Source: Micromonospora eburnea (GTDB lineage: Bacteria > Actinomycetota > Actinomycetes > Mycobacteriales > Micromonosporaceae). Taken from it: a DNA stretch of 64,000 bases. Of the stretch, positions 29,214-38,273 are shown one piece after another. The position numbers were made by a program, and so were the translations under genes. Below the pieces are notes generated by a model that did not search any database, was not told the DNA's origin, and worked only from the letters and a program-made list of their open reading frames with translations. Numbering within the stretch: position 1 is the stretch's first letter; each line of letters begins with the position of its first letter. Location: positions 1,550,001 to 1,614,000 of the forward strand of contig NZ_FMHY01000002.1 in assembly GCF_900090225.1 (NCBI RefSeq), written 5' to 3'.

Positions 29214-31769
29214 GTGACCACCGTCGAACAACCGGTGGACGTGCTGCTCAGCGACGGCACAGCCGTCCAGCTGCGACAGATCCGTCCCGCCGACGCCCCG
29301 GAGATCGTGGCGATGCACTCGCGTTTCTCCGAGCGCACCCGCTACCTGCGCTACTTCTCGCCGTACCCGCGCATCCCGGAGCGGGACCTGCGGCGGTTCG
29401 TCAACGTCGACCACCGCGACCGGGAGGCGTTCGTGGTGCTGGCCGGCGACCGGATCGTCGCCGTCGGCCGGTACGAGCGGCTCGGCCCCGGATCGCCGGA
29501 GGCCGAGGTGGCCTTCGTGGTGGAGGACGCGTACCAGGGCCGGGGCATCGGCTCGGTGCTGCTGGAACACCTGGCCGACGCGGCCCGCCGGTTCGGCATC
29601 GTGCACTTCGTCGCCGAGGTGCTTCCGGCCAACGGGACGATGCTGCGGGTCTTCTCCGACTTCGGCTACCAGGTCCAGCGCCAGTACGCCGACGGCGTGG
29701 TGCACCTGAACTTCCCGATCGCCCCCACCGAGGCGACGCTGGCGGTGCAGCGCGGCCGGGAGCACCGCACCGAGGCCCGTTCGATCGCCCGGCTGCTCGC
29801 CCCGCGCGGCATCGCCGTCTACGGGGCCAGCGCCACCGGGCAGGGCGTCGGCGCGGCCCTGCTCGGGCACCTGCGCGACGGCGGGTTCACCGGCGCGATC
29901 GTTCCGGTGCACCCGAGCGCGGCGACCGTGGCCGGGCTGCCCGCGTACCCGTCGGCGTCCGACGCCGGGCTCGACGTCGACCTGGCGGTGGTGGCGGTCA
30001 CGCCCGAGGCGGTGCCCGAGGTGGTCGCCGACGCGGCGCGGGCCGGCGCGCACGGCCTGGTGGTGATCTCGGCCGGGTTCGCCGAGGCCGGGCCGGCGGG
30101 GGCGGCCGCCCAGCGCGCCCTGGTCCGCGCCGCCCATCTGGCCGGCATGCGGGTGGTCGGCCCGAACTGCCTCGGCATCGCCAACACCGACCCGGCGGTA
30201 CGCCTCAACGCCACCCTCGCCCCGGTGCTGCCCGCCCCCGGCCGGGTCGGCGTGTTCAGCCAGTCCGGCGCGTTCGGGGTGGCCCTGCTCGCCGAGGCGT
30301 CCCGCCGCGGGCTCGGCCTGTCCAGCTTCGTCTCCGCCGGCAACCGCGCCGATGTCTCCGGCAACGACCTGCTTCAATACTGGCAGGACGATCCCGGCAC
30401 CGACGTCATCACGCTCTACCTGGAGACCTTCGGCAACCCGCGCAAGTTCGCCCGGCTGGCCCGGCGGATCGGCCGGAGCAAGCCGATCGTCGCGCTCGCC
30501 TCGCTGGCCCGCCCGCCCGGCCTCGGCGACGGGCCGGCGCTGGACACCGTCGCGGTCAGCGCGCTCTTCGCCCAGTCCGGGGTGATCCGGGTGGACACCG
30601 TCGCCGAGCTGCTCGACGTGGGCGTGCTCCTGGCCCACCAACCGCTGCCGGCCGGCCGTCGGGTCGCCGTGGTCGGCAACTCGTCGGCGCTGACCGGGCT
30701 GGCCGCCACCGCGTGCGCGGCCCAGGGCCTCACCGTGGCCGACGGCTACCCGCACGACGTCGGCCCCCGGGTCGGCGCCGTCGAGTACGCCGCCGCGCTC
30801 GCCGCCGCCACCGCCGACGAAGGGGTGGACGCCGTGGTGGCCGTCTTCGCGCCGCCGCTGCCCGGCCAGCTCAGCGAACCGGAGGCGGACTTCACCTCCG
30901 CCCTGCCCGACGCGGCGGCCGTCGGCAAGCCGGTGGTGGCGACCTTCCTCGCCGGCCGGGTGCCGGCCGGGGTGCCGGCGTACCCGAGCGTGGAGGAGGC
31001 GGTGCGGGCGCTGGCCCGGGTCAGCAGGTACGCCGACTGGCTGCGCCGCCCGCCCGGCGTGCTGCCCGAGCTGGGCGGGGTGGACCGGGTGGCCGGGCAG
31101 GCGGCGCTGCGGGCCGACGGCACGGATCCGGCGGGGCTGCTGCGGGCGTACGGGATCGACGTGGTGGAGTCGGCGCCGGCCCGCTCGGCCGACGAGGCGG
31201 TGGCGGTGGCCGGGCGGCTCGGCTGGCCGGTCGCCCTCAAGGCCGCTGCCTCCGGGCTGCGGCACCGGCTCGACCTCGGGGCGGTCCGGCTCGACCTGGC
31301 CGACCCGGTCGCGCTGCGCCGCGCGTACGCCGAGATGGCCCCGGTCTTCGGCGTGGACGTCCTGGTCCAGCCGATGGTCCCGCCTGGCGTGGCCTGTGTG
31401 GTGGAGCTGGTGGAGGACCCGGCGTTCGGGCCGGTGGTCGGGTTCGGCCTGGGCGGCGTCGCCACCGAGCTGCTCGGTGACCGGGCCTGGCGGGCGGTGC
31501 CGCTGACCGACCGGGACGCCGCCGAGCTGGTCGACGAGCCGAGGGCGGCACCGCTGCTGCGTGGCCACCGCGGCGCCGCGCCGGTGGACCGGGCGGCGCT
31601 GGTCGAGCTGCTGCTGCGGGTCGGGCGGCTCGCCGACGAGCAGCCCCGGGTCCGCTCGCTGACCCTCAACCCGGTGCTGGCCCGCCCGGACGGCATCTCG
31701 GTGCTGCACGCCACGGTCCGCACCGGCGCCGAGGCCCCCCGCCCCGACACCGGCCCCCGGCGGCTGTAA
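29214..31769 (+). CDS. Pat-type protein acyltransferase: GNAT domain fused to NDP-forming acyl-CoA synthetase-like domains
   Basis: An 851-residue protein. Order: GNAT acetyltransferase (about 15-165, acetyl-CoA motif YQGRGIGSVLLEHLA), CoA-binding Rossmann domain (about 185-280), succinyl-CoA-ligase-like domains (about 300-620) and an ATP-grasp domain (about 640-830). In Salmonella Pat the GNAT domain is C-terminal; here it is N-terminal, as in several actinobacterial homologues. The loop that in active NDP-forming synthetases carries the phosphorylated histidine (SHTG) reads LARPPGLGDGPALDT here and has no histidine, so this half is probably a sensor, not an enzyme. GTG at 29214 follows GGGGAGGA. 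Coupled with acuC. Confidence 0.9.
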   Translation: MTTVEQPVDVLLSDGTAVQLRQIRPADAPEIVAMHSRFSERTRYLRYFSPYPRIPERDLRRFVNVDHRDREAFVVLAGDRIVAVGRYERLGPGSPEAEVAFVVEDAYQGRGIGSVLLEHLADAARRFGIVHFVAEVLPANGTMLRVFSDFGYQVQRQYADGVVHLNFPIAPTEATLAVQRGREHRTEARSIARLLAPRGIAVYGASATGQGVGAALLGHLRDGGFTGAIVPVHPSAATVAGLPAYPSASDAGLDVDLAVVAVTPEAVPEVVADAARAGAHGLVVISAGFAEAGPAGAAAQRALVRAAHLAGMRVVGPNCLGIANTDPAVRLNATLAPVLPAPGRVGVFSQSGAFGVALLAEASRRGLGLSSFVSAGNRADVSGNDLLQYWQDDPGTDVITLYLETFGNPRKFARLARRIGRSKPIVALASLARPPGLGDGPALDTVAVSALFAQSGVIRVDTVAELLDVGVLLAHQPLPAGRRVAVVGNSSALTGLAATACAAQGLTVADGYPHDVGPRVGAVEYAAALAAATADEGVDAVVAVFAPPLPGQLSEPEADFTSALPDAAAVGKPVVATFLAGRVPAGVPAYPSVEEAVRALARVSRYADWLRRPPGVLPELGGVDRVAGQAALRADGTDPAGLLRAYGIDVVESAPARSADEAVAVAGRLGWPVALKAAASGLRHRLDLGAVRLDLADPVALRRAYAEMAPVFGVDVLVQPMVPPGVACVVELVEDPAFGPVVGFGLGGVATELLGDRAWRAVPLTDRDAAELVDEPRAAPLLRGHRGAAPVDRAALVELLLRVGRLADEQPRVRSLTLNPVLARPDGISVLHATVRTGAEAPRPDTGPRRL

Positions 31770-31815
31770 GGAGGGGCCCCCTGTTAACGCCTGCGGTAGA
31801 GCAGGGGCCCCTGCC
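31770..31815. repeat. GTTAAC/GGGGCCCC repeat family copy B, degenerate terminator
   Basis: Starts right after the TAA of the Pat-type gene: GGAGGGGCCCCCTGTTAACG, 12 nt, then GCAGGGGCCCCTGC (31801-31814). Arms pair imperfectly, with an extra C on the left. Same core words as the perfect copy at 2585-2631. It separates this gene from the convergent ABC permease. Confidence 0.75.
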
Positions 31816-31841
31816 AAACACCTCAGGCCCGGCCGCGCCGT

Positions 31842-33641
31842 TTACATGCTGCGCCGGGTGAGTGGGGGGCCGCCGCGGGCGAGGATCCCGGCGGCGAGTG
31901 CGGCGAGTGCCGGCGGAACGGTTGTGATGAGCAGCAGGGCGGGCCATGGCGTATGCCAGCGGGTCTCGGTGCTGTAACCGATGAAGCCGGCCGCCGGTCC
32001 GATGCCGGCGAGCAGGCCGAGGAGCGCGCCGGGCCCGACGATGAGCAGGGCTTGGGCCCTGGTGATCCTTCGGCGGATCCGGGGCGTGGCACCGACCGCG
32101 GCCATGGTGGCGAGATCGCCGTGCAGTTCGGTGGTGGCCAGCCCGACGGCGACGGTACTGGCGACGAGGGCCACCAGCACGCTGACCCCGGCAAGCAGGT
32201 AGAAGATGGTGGTGGTCCTACCGGTGTCTGCCGTGGCTGTGGCGACGGCGGCGGTGATCGGCTCAGCCGGCGGGTGAGCGGCGGTTACCTGGGCGCGTAG
32301 TAGCACGTCGTTCGCGGCGGCGAGTTCTTTCGCGCTTGGGGCGCGATGGGTGTCGACGACCACCGCTGCGGGCGCGACGGTAAGCCCGAGCCGCTGTGCC
32401 GTTGCCGCTGTGACGACCAGTCCGGGTAGCTTCACGAAGTACTCCCCGTGGGCTGCCAGCACGGCGGGCAGCGGTGCCGCGGGTTGAGTGTCGGCTGCCA
32501 GCGTGACGTGGTCGCCTGTTGTCAGGGTGTCGTTGAAGACGACCGCGCCGCCGTTGGTCAGGGTGGCCAGCTCTGCGGCGGTGGCGGCCCGTCCGGTGAC
32601 CAGCCGGATCGTCTCAGCCCCGCCGACGGCGACGGTCCGCTGTTCGGCGCTGGCGAGCGAAGCGGGATCAACCCGTTCGTCGGGCAGGCTTCCGAACGGT
32701 ACGCCGACGTTGGTGGCGTTGGCCAGCACGACGATGTCGCGTGCCGGTAGGGCTGCGGCAAGGCGGTGGAGGCCGTCCTGGCCGAGCAGGTCGGCGGCCT
32801 CGGGCGGAAGCAGCACCTGATTGGGACGGGCCTCGAGCCGCGCCGGGGTGGCGTCGCCGCGAGCTGCTCCGACCAGGGCCACTGCGGCGCTGCCGGCGAT
32901 CGCTGCGGTGACGGCGGCCATCGCCGCCGCGCTGCGCAGGCGGTGCCGCGCCGCGTGCCGCAACGCCAGCCGGCCGGACAGTGGCAGCCGGGTGGCGAGC
33001 CGCCCGGCGGCCCGGACGAGCCCCGGCGCGCAGGCCACCACACCGAGCAGTTCGGCCACCCCGCCGAGGGCCAGCACCTCCGGTCGCCCGTCGGGGTTAC
33101 CGGACCACAGGAGCAACCCGGTGCCGGCGACGAGGAGAACCAGGCCACTACCCAGGCTGAGCAGGTCGGTCCGGGAGCGGGTCCGCTGGCCACCGAGATC
33201 GGCGCGGACTGGGCGGTGGCCGACCGTGCGTGCTGGCAACCATGCTGCGAGCACGCCGGCCACTACCGTCACTGCAGCGACCCCCACCAGCGACCACACC
33301 GGTACCGACGCATCAATCAGTGGATGGTCGGCGATCAGTTCGATCGCCGGCCGGGCCGACGCGAAGGTCACCAGTCCCAGTCCGGCTCCCGCAGCCGCCG
33401 CGCCCCCACCCAGAAGCAGCCCTCCGGCGAGGACGATCCGGCGTACCTGCCGGGCGGTGGCGCCGGCCGCGGCGACCAGAGCCAGTTCCCGCCGCTGCCG
33501 ACGGGCACCCACCATGAACGCCGCCCCGGACAGGAGCACCACCTGCGCCCCGGCGAAGCTGGCCACCAGCAGGGCCGCAGCGACCTCGACGGCCCGTTCG
33601 GCGGCGGTCGGTTCCATTCCCTGACGGTCTCGCCAGCTCAA
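31842..33641 (-). CDS. ABC transporter permease, C-terminal part (frameshifted gene)
   Basis: 599 codons encoding the FtsX domains of a MacB-type permease: hydrophobic helices near residues 20-45, 68-90 and 110-135, a second set after residue 220, an extracytoplasmic stretch, and a last FtsX domain (VLVALVASTVAVGLATTELHGDLATMAAVGATP). It has no proper start; the frame begins with TTG at 33641 inside what should be continuous protein. The same frame read back reads QVWSPPDPGTIAGLSWRDRQ, which continues the N-terminal gene exactly if one base is added near 33681-33688. So this and 33638-34300 are one gene split by a frameshift. Confidence 0.75.
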   Translation of the reverse strand: MSWRDRQGMEPTAAERAVEVAAALLVASFAGAQVVLLSGAAFMVGARRQRRELALVAAAGATARQVRRIVLAGGLLLGGGAAAAGAGLGLVTFASARPAIELIADHPLIDASVPVWSLVGVAAVTVVAGVLAAWLPARTVGHRPVRADLGGQRTRSRTDLLSLGSGLVLLVAGTGLLLWSGNPDGRPEVLALGGVAELLGVVACAPGLVRAAGRLATRLPLSGRLALRHAARHRLRSAAAMAAVTAAIAGSAAVALVGAARGDATPARLEARPNQVLLPPEAADLLGQDGLHRLAAALPARDIVVLANATNVGVPFGSLPDERVDPASLASAEQRTVAVGGAETIRLVTGRAATAAELATLTNGGAVVFNDTLTTGDHVTLAADTQPAAPLPAVLAAHGEYFVKLPGLVVTAATAQRLGLTVAPAAVVVDTHRAPSAKELAAANDVLLRAQVTAAHPPAEPITAAVATATADTGRTTTIFYLLAGVSVLVALVASTVAVGLATTELHGDLATMAAVGATPRIRRRITRAQALLIVGPGALLGLLAGIGPAAGFIGYSTETRWHTPWPALLLITTVPPALAALAAGILARGGPPLTRRSM

Positions 33642-34300
33642 GCCGGCGATGGTGCCCGGGTCCGGCGGTGACCAGACCTGCCCGGGGGAAGCTCCACCAT
33701 CAGCGCGGGCCGCGCACCCGACGACAGCGGCGCCTCAGCCGGCACGAGCAGCCCGGCCTGCCGCAGTGACCGGCTCCAGTCCACCACCCCGACCACGGTG
33801 AGCCGGCGCTGCGGCATTCCGGCCTCGATCCGGCTTCCCAGGCCGACGCCGAGTTCCTCGGCCAGCGGCCGGGTCACCGCCACCTCCGCGTTCCCGCGAG
33901 GTGCGCGTCCAGCCTGTACCACATACCGCCCCCGGTTGAGCGGGTCGGTGAGGTCGGTCGCCTCGTACTCGCGCGCCCGCAACCCGGCCGGGCCCTGGAC
34001 CACCGTGCGGCCCTGCACCAGGGGCGTGGTCCGGCTGCCGGCGGGCAGTGTGGCTCGCACCGCCGCCAGGTCGTCGGCCCCGACGATCAGATCTGCCCGG
34101 CCCATGTTGAAGGTGATCTCCTGAGCCGAGGTGCCGCTCAGGTTGGCCCAGCTCACCACCAGCACAGTCGCGGCGAAGGCGGGCAGGAAGAGCATGAGCA
34201 GGACCAGCCCGCTGCGCCCACGGTGACGCCACGCCGACCGGCGGGCGACCCGCAGCGCGGTGCGCCAAGAACCAACGAACTCGCCGACGGCGGGGCTCAC
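33638..34300 (-). CDS. ABC transporter permease, N-terminal part (frameshifted gene)
   Basis: 220 codons: a cytosolic start (VGSWRTALRVARRSAWRHRGRSG), one transmembrane helix (about 28-50) and a MacB-type extracytoplasmic domain up to MVELPPG. Beyond that the frame reads RSGHRRTRAPSPA and stops, which is unrelated to the family. A one-base loss in the C5G3 run at 33681-33688 explains this; a -1 ribosomal shift at the same place would restore ELPPGQVWSPPD. The start overlaps the ATPase stop by 4 nt (34297-34300). Total length of the joined protein would be near 830 residues, normal for this permease type. Confidence 0.75.
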   Translation of the reverse strand: MSPAVGEFVGSWRTALRVARRSAWRHRGRSGLVLLMLFLPAFAATVLVVSWANLSGTSAQEITFNMGRADLIVGADDLAAVRATLPAGSRTTPLVQGRTVVQGPAGLRAREYEATDLTDPLNRGRYVVQAGRAPRGNAEVAVTRPLAEELGVGLGSRIEAGMPQRRLTVVGVVDWSRSLRQAGLLVPAEAPLSSGARPALMVELPPGRSGHRRTRAPSPA

Positions 34301-35016
34301 GAGGAACGCCCCAGCAACTGCTCCGGGGTTTCCCGGGTCGTGGCGTCGACCAGCCGGCCGTCCCGCAGAAAGATCGTCCGGTCGGCCCAGCCGGCGTACC
34401 GCGGCTCGTGCGTGACCAGAACCCCTGCCGCTCCCGCGTCGATCCTGGCCCGCAGCACCTCGAGCACCGCCAGACTGGTCCGCGAGTCCAACGCGCCGGT
34501 CGGCTCATCGGCCAGCACCAGCCCCCGTTGCCCCACCAACGCCCGGGCGATCGCGATCCGCTGCTGCTGCCCGCCGGACAGCTGGTCCGGGAAGCGGTCC
34601 GCCACGTCGCTCAGGCCGACCTCCGCCAGCGCCACGACAGCCTCCCGCCGCGCCCTGCCGGCACCGACGCCTGCCAACTCACGCGGCAGCGCCACGTTCT
34701 CCGCCGCGGTGAGGTCCGTGACCAGGTTGTAGTCCTGAAAGACGTAGCCGATCCGGTCCCGCCGCAACCGCGCCAACGCGGTCGCGTCGAGGTCGCCGAG
34801 CTCGACCCCCTCCACCAGCACCGATCCCGAGGTCGGCGTGTCGAGCCCGCCGGCAAGTGCCAGGAGAGTCGACTTGCCAGAACCGGACGGGCCCATCACG
34901 GCAACGAGCTCACCCCGATGCACCTCGAAGCTGACCTCATCGAGGGCACGAACCACACCCTCCCCTGCGGGGTAGATCCGGCTGACCCCGGTGAAGCACA
35001 GCACCGCCCGGCTCAC
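34297..35016 (-). CDS. ABC transporter ATP-binding protein (MacB/LolD type)
   Basis: A 239-residue ATPase with Walker A GPSGSGKS (about 42-49), Q-loop FQDYNLV, signature LSGGQQQR, Walker B GLVLADEPTGALD and switch histidine VTHEP. It energises the FtsX-type permease encoded next, probably for export of a peptide, antibiotic or lipid. The GTG at 35016 overlaps the PadR regulator stop by 4 nt, and its own stop overlaps the permease start by 4 nt, so the whole cassette is translationally coupled. The ATPase is intact even though the permease is frameshifted. Confidence 0.93.
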   Translation of the reverse strand: MSRAVLCFTGVSRIYPAGEGVVRALDEVSFEVHRGELVAVMGPSGSGKSTLLALAGGLDTPTSGSVLVEGVELGDLDATALARLRRDRIGYVFQDYNLVTDLTAAENVALPRELAGVGAGRARREAVVALAEVGLSDVADRFPDQLSGGQQQRIAIARALVGQRGLVLADEPTGALDSRTSLAVLEVLRARIDAGAAGVLVTHEPRYAGWADRTIFLRDGRLVDATTRETPEQLLGRSS

Positions 35017-35609
35017 TGGGACACCGTCCCGGCTGGCTCACTGTCCAGACCAGCCGACGCGGGAAGCCGCGCCCCGGTTTGCCGGGTGCGTCGCCGTAGG
35101 ACCGTCGCCTCCGCGTGGTCCAGCCAGCGCATCTCACTCTCCAAGTTGAAGATCAGATGGTCGAGGAAGAGCAGCCAACCGACGTCCCCGTCCGGATCGG
35201 CCCGACGCCGCAGCTGCGTGTAGTCGCGCAGTTGTCGCATCGACTCCGTCCGCTGCGCCTGCACCACGGGAGCGACATCCACTTCAGGATCGACCGCCGC
35301 CATCGCGAGTTTGATCGCCAGCTCGCTGCGGGGCCGGTCGGTGTCCGTGACGGGAGTGGTGAACCAGCCGGCCAACGCCTCCCGCCCCTGCGGCGTGATC
35401 GCGTAGATCTCACGGCCGCCGTCGTTACTGCCGATCGAGGTCACGTAACCGTCCCGGACGAGCCGCTCCAACGTGGTGTAGACCTGCCCCACGTTGAGCG
35501 CCCACGTCCCCCCGGTCCGCACGTCGAACTCGGTCCTCAACTGATAGCCGTACTTCGGGCCGTCGGCGAACAACGCCAACAGCCCCCAGCGCACCGCGTT
35601 CCTCTGCAT
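35013..35609 (-). CDS. PadR family transcriptional regulator
   Basis: A 198-residue repressor with the PadR winged helix (about 1-85: WGLLALFADGPKYGYQLRTEF, VYTTLERLVRDGYVTSI, GREIYAITPQGREAL) and a C-terminal helical dimerisation domain. ATG at 35609 (MQRNAVRW) is preferred over TTG at 35618. It is the first gene of the ABC cassette and overlaps the ATPase by 4 nt. A set of AAGTA/TACTT half-sites directly upstream is the likely operator, giving autorepression relieved by the transported compound. Confidence 0.92.
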   Translation of the reverse strand: MQRNAVRWGLLALFADGPKYGYQLRTEFDVRTGGTWALNVGQVYTTLERLVRDGYVTSIGSNDGGREIYAITPQGREALAGWFTTPVTDTDRPRSELAIKLAMAAVDPEVDVAPVVQAQRTESMRQLRDYTQLRRRADPDGDVGWLLFLDHLIFNLESEMRWLDHAEATVLRRRTRQTGARLPASAGLDSEPAGTVSQ

Positions 35610-35624
35610 GCCGTGCAACTTACC

Positions 35625-35648
35625 AAGTAACTACTTGCTCAGTAAGTA
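35625..35648 (-). promoter_or_regulatory. Putative PadR operator
   Basis: Half-sites AAGTA (35625-35629), TACTT (35632-35636) and AAGTA (35644-35648): the first two form a tight palindrome and the last two a CTACTT-N7-AAGTAG palindrome. The stretch is AT-rich against a GC-rich background and lies 16 nt before the PadR start. Confidence 0.65.
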
Positions 35649-35692
35649 GCTCGCCCCTCTGCGCCGGTCGACAGTGGGCGTCCGAAGAACGG

Positions 35693-35725
35693 CGACAGGC
35701 CCCGGCGAACCGCCGGGGCCTGTCG
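35693..35725 (-). terminator. Terminator of sigB
   Basis: Perfect 14-bp stem (35693-35706 with 35712-35725), loop GAACC, 11 nt after the sigB stop. Confidence 0.85.
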
Positions 35726-35736
35726 AATGTGTCGGG

Positions 35737-36774
<1,038 letters not shown>

Positions 36775-36991
36775 CTCTGTTCTCCCCGTGTCCTTCGTGC
36801 CGCGTACCGGCTCCACGCCCTGTGCCGCAGCGGTGCCGGTGAGAACAGCTTGGCGGTCGGGGCGTAAAACGGGAGTGAGGCGATCGGGGAACCGACACCA
36901 ATCCGTGCGGAATCCCGGTGTCGCGGGCCGGATCCGGTTACCGTGCCAGCGGCCGGCCGGGACCGGGCGGCCCGGGCGATCGGAGGACGGG

Positions 36992-37762
36992 GTGGTCTTG
37001 AGGCGGCTCAGGCAGGCGATGGGGGCGGGCGGGCCGGCGGTGGAGACGGTGCTGGCCGACCCCGACTGCCGCCCCGGCGGCCACCTTGAGGGCCGCGTCC
37101 AGCTGATCGGCGGGGATCACCCGGTGGACGTGAGCCACGTGGCGCTCGGCCTGGTCACCCGGGTCGGGGTGGAGAGCGGCGACGCCGGGTACGACACCAC
37201 CCAGGAGTTCGGCCGGGCGCACGCGACGGGCGCGTTCCGGCTGGATCCGGGGCAGCGGCACGAGGTGCCGTTCCGGTACGAGGTGCCCTGGGAGACCCCG
37301 CTGACCGACCTGTACGGCCAGCACCTGCCCGGCATGACGATGCGGCTGCGGACCGAGCTGGAGGTGGCCCGCGCGGTCGACCAGAGCGACCTGGATCCGG
37401 TGTCGGTGCACCCGCTGCCGGCCCAGGAACGGCTCCTGGCGGCGTTGCTGCGGCTGGGTTTCCGGTTCTCCCGGGCCGGTGTCGAGCGCGGGCACCTCTA
37501 CGGCGTACACCAGACGCTGCCGTTCTATCAGGAGATCGAGTTCCTCCCGGCGCCGCGGTACGCGGGCGCGATCAACCAGTTGGCGGTCACCTTCGTGACC
37601 GATCCGCAGCAGATGCGGGTGCTGCTGGAGGTCGACCGCCCGGGCAACCGGTTCATCGCGGGCGGAGAGGCCTTCGGCCGCCTGACGGTCGACCATGCCA
37701 CCGCCGACCAGACCGACTGGTCCGCCCACCTGGACACCCACCTGCGCAGATCCCTCTCCTGA
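36992..37762 (+). CDS. Spo0M family sporulation-control protein
   Basis: A 256-residue arrestin-like protein of the SpoOM family ([21 protein letters not shown] start, then [22 protein letters not shown]). In Bacillus Spo0M affects sporulation and cell division; in actinomycetes its role is not established. GTG at 36992 has GGAGG 5 nt upstream and begins the conserved N-terminus; the frame is open further upstream through the divergent sigB gene, which is not coding. It is divergent from sigB across 217 nt, so both may respond to the same developmental or stress cues, which is inference from position only. Confidence 0.9.
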   Translation: MVLRRLRQAMGAGGPAVETVLADPDCRPGGHLEGRVQLIGGDHPVDVSHVALGLVTRVGVESGDAGYDTTQEFGRAHATGAFRLDPGQRHEVPFRYEVPWETPLTDLYGQHLPGMTMRLRTELEVARAVDQSDLDPVSVHPLPAQERLLAALLRLGFRFSRAGVERGHLYGVHQTLPFYQEIEFLPAPRYAGAINQLAVTFVTDPQQMRVLLEVDRPGNRFIAGGEAFGRLTVDHATADQTDWSAHLDTHLRRSLS

Positions 37763-37776
37763 TCCCGCCCGGCCGT

Positions 37777-37836
37777 GTTGATCAAGAAGTTTGCGTCGGG
37801 CTCGCGCGATTTCCAGACGTAAACCTCTTGATCAAC
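37777..37836. repeat. Intergenic palindrome with TTGATCAAG ends
   Basis: Arms of 21 bp (37777-37797 and 37816-37836) match at 19 positions when reverse-complemented, with an 18-nt loop; both differences would be G-U pairs in one of the two RNA strands. Arms begin GTTGATCAAGA. It lies between the convergent spo0M and dtd genes and may act as terminator. I remember such TTGATCAAG...TTTGCGTC elements as frequent in Micromonospora. Confidence 0.75.
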
Positions 37837-37850
37837 CGCAGGCCTGGGGG

Positions 37851-38273
37851 TCAGAGGTCCAGGAGGACGGTGCGGGGGCCCACGTTGGTGGACTCGACGA
37901 GCATGTGGGTGCGGAAGCGGCCGGTCTCGACCGTCGCGCCGCGCTGGCGGAGGGCCTCGACGACCGCGGTCACCAGGGGTTCGGCCTGCTCGGCGGGGGC
38001 TGCCGCCGTCCAGGTCGGCCGCCGGCCCTTGCGGGCGTCGCCGTAGAGGGTGAACTGGCTGACCACCAGGATCGGCGCTCCGGTGTCGGCCGCGCTCTTC
38101 TCGTCGTCCAGGACGCGCAACTCGTGGATCTTGCGGGCCATGGTGGTCGCCACCTGCGGAGTGTCGGCGTGGGTCACGCCGAGCAGCACCAGCAGCCCGT
38201 TGCCGATCTCGCCGACCACCTCGTCGCCGACGGTCACGCTGGCCCGGCTGACCGTCTGCACCACCGCTCGCAT
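37851..38273 (-). CDS. dtd: D-aminoacyl-tRNA deacylase Dtd
   Basis: Removes D-amino acids (and glycine mischarged on tRNA-Ala) from tRNA. The 140-residue protein has the two signature motifs, [15 protein letters not shown] (about 70-84) and the Gly-cisPro loop in NVGPRT near the C-terminus. Length is normal. The ATG at 38273 shares one base with the stop of the upstream methyltransferase gene (TGATG), so translation is coupled. A palindromic element follows the stop. Confidence 0.94.
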   Translation of the reverse strand: MRAVVQTVSRASVTVGDEVVGEIGNGLLVLLGVTHADTPQVATTMARKIHELRVLDDEKSAADTGAPILVVSQFTLYGDARKGRRPTWTAAAPAEQAEPLVTAVVEALRQRGATVETGRFRTHMLVESTNVGPRTVLLDL

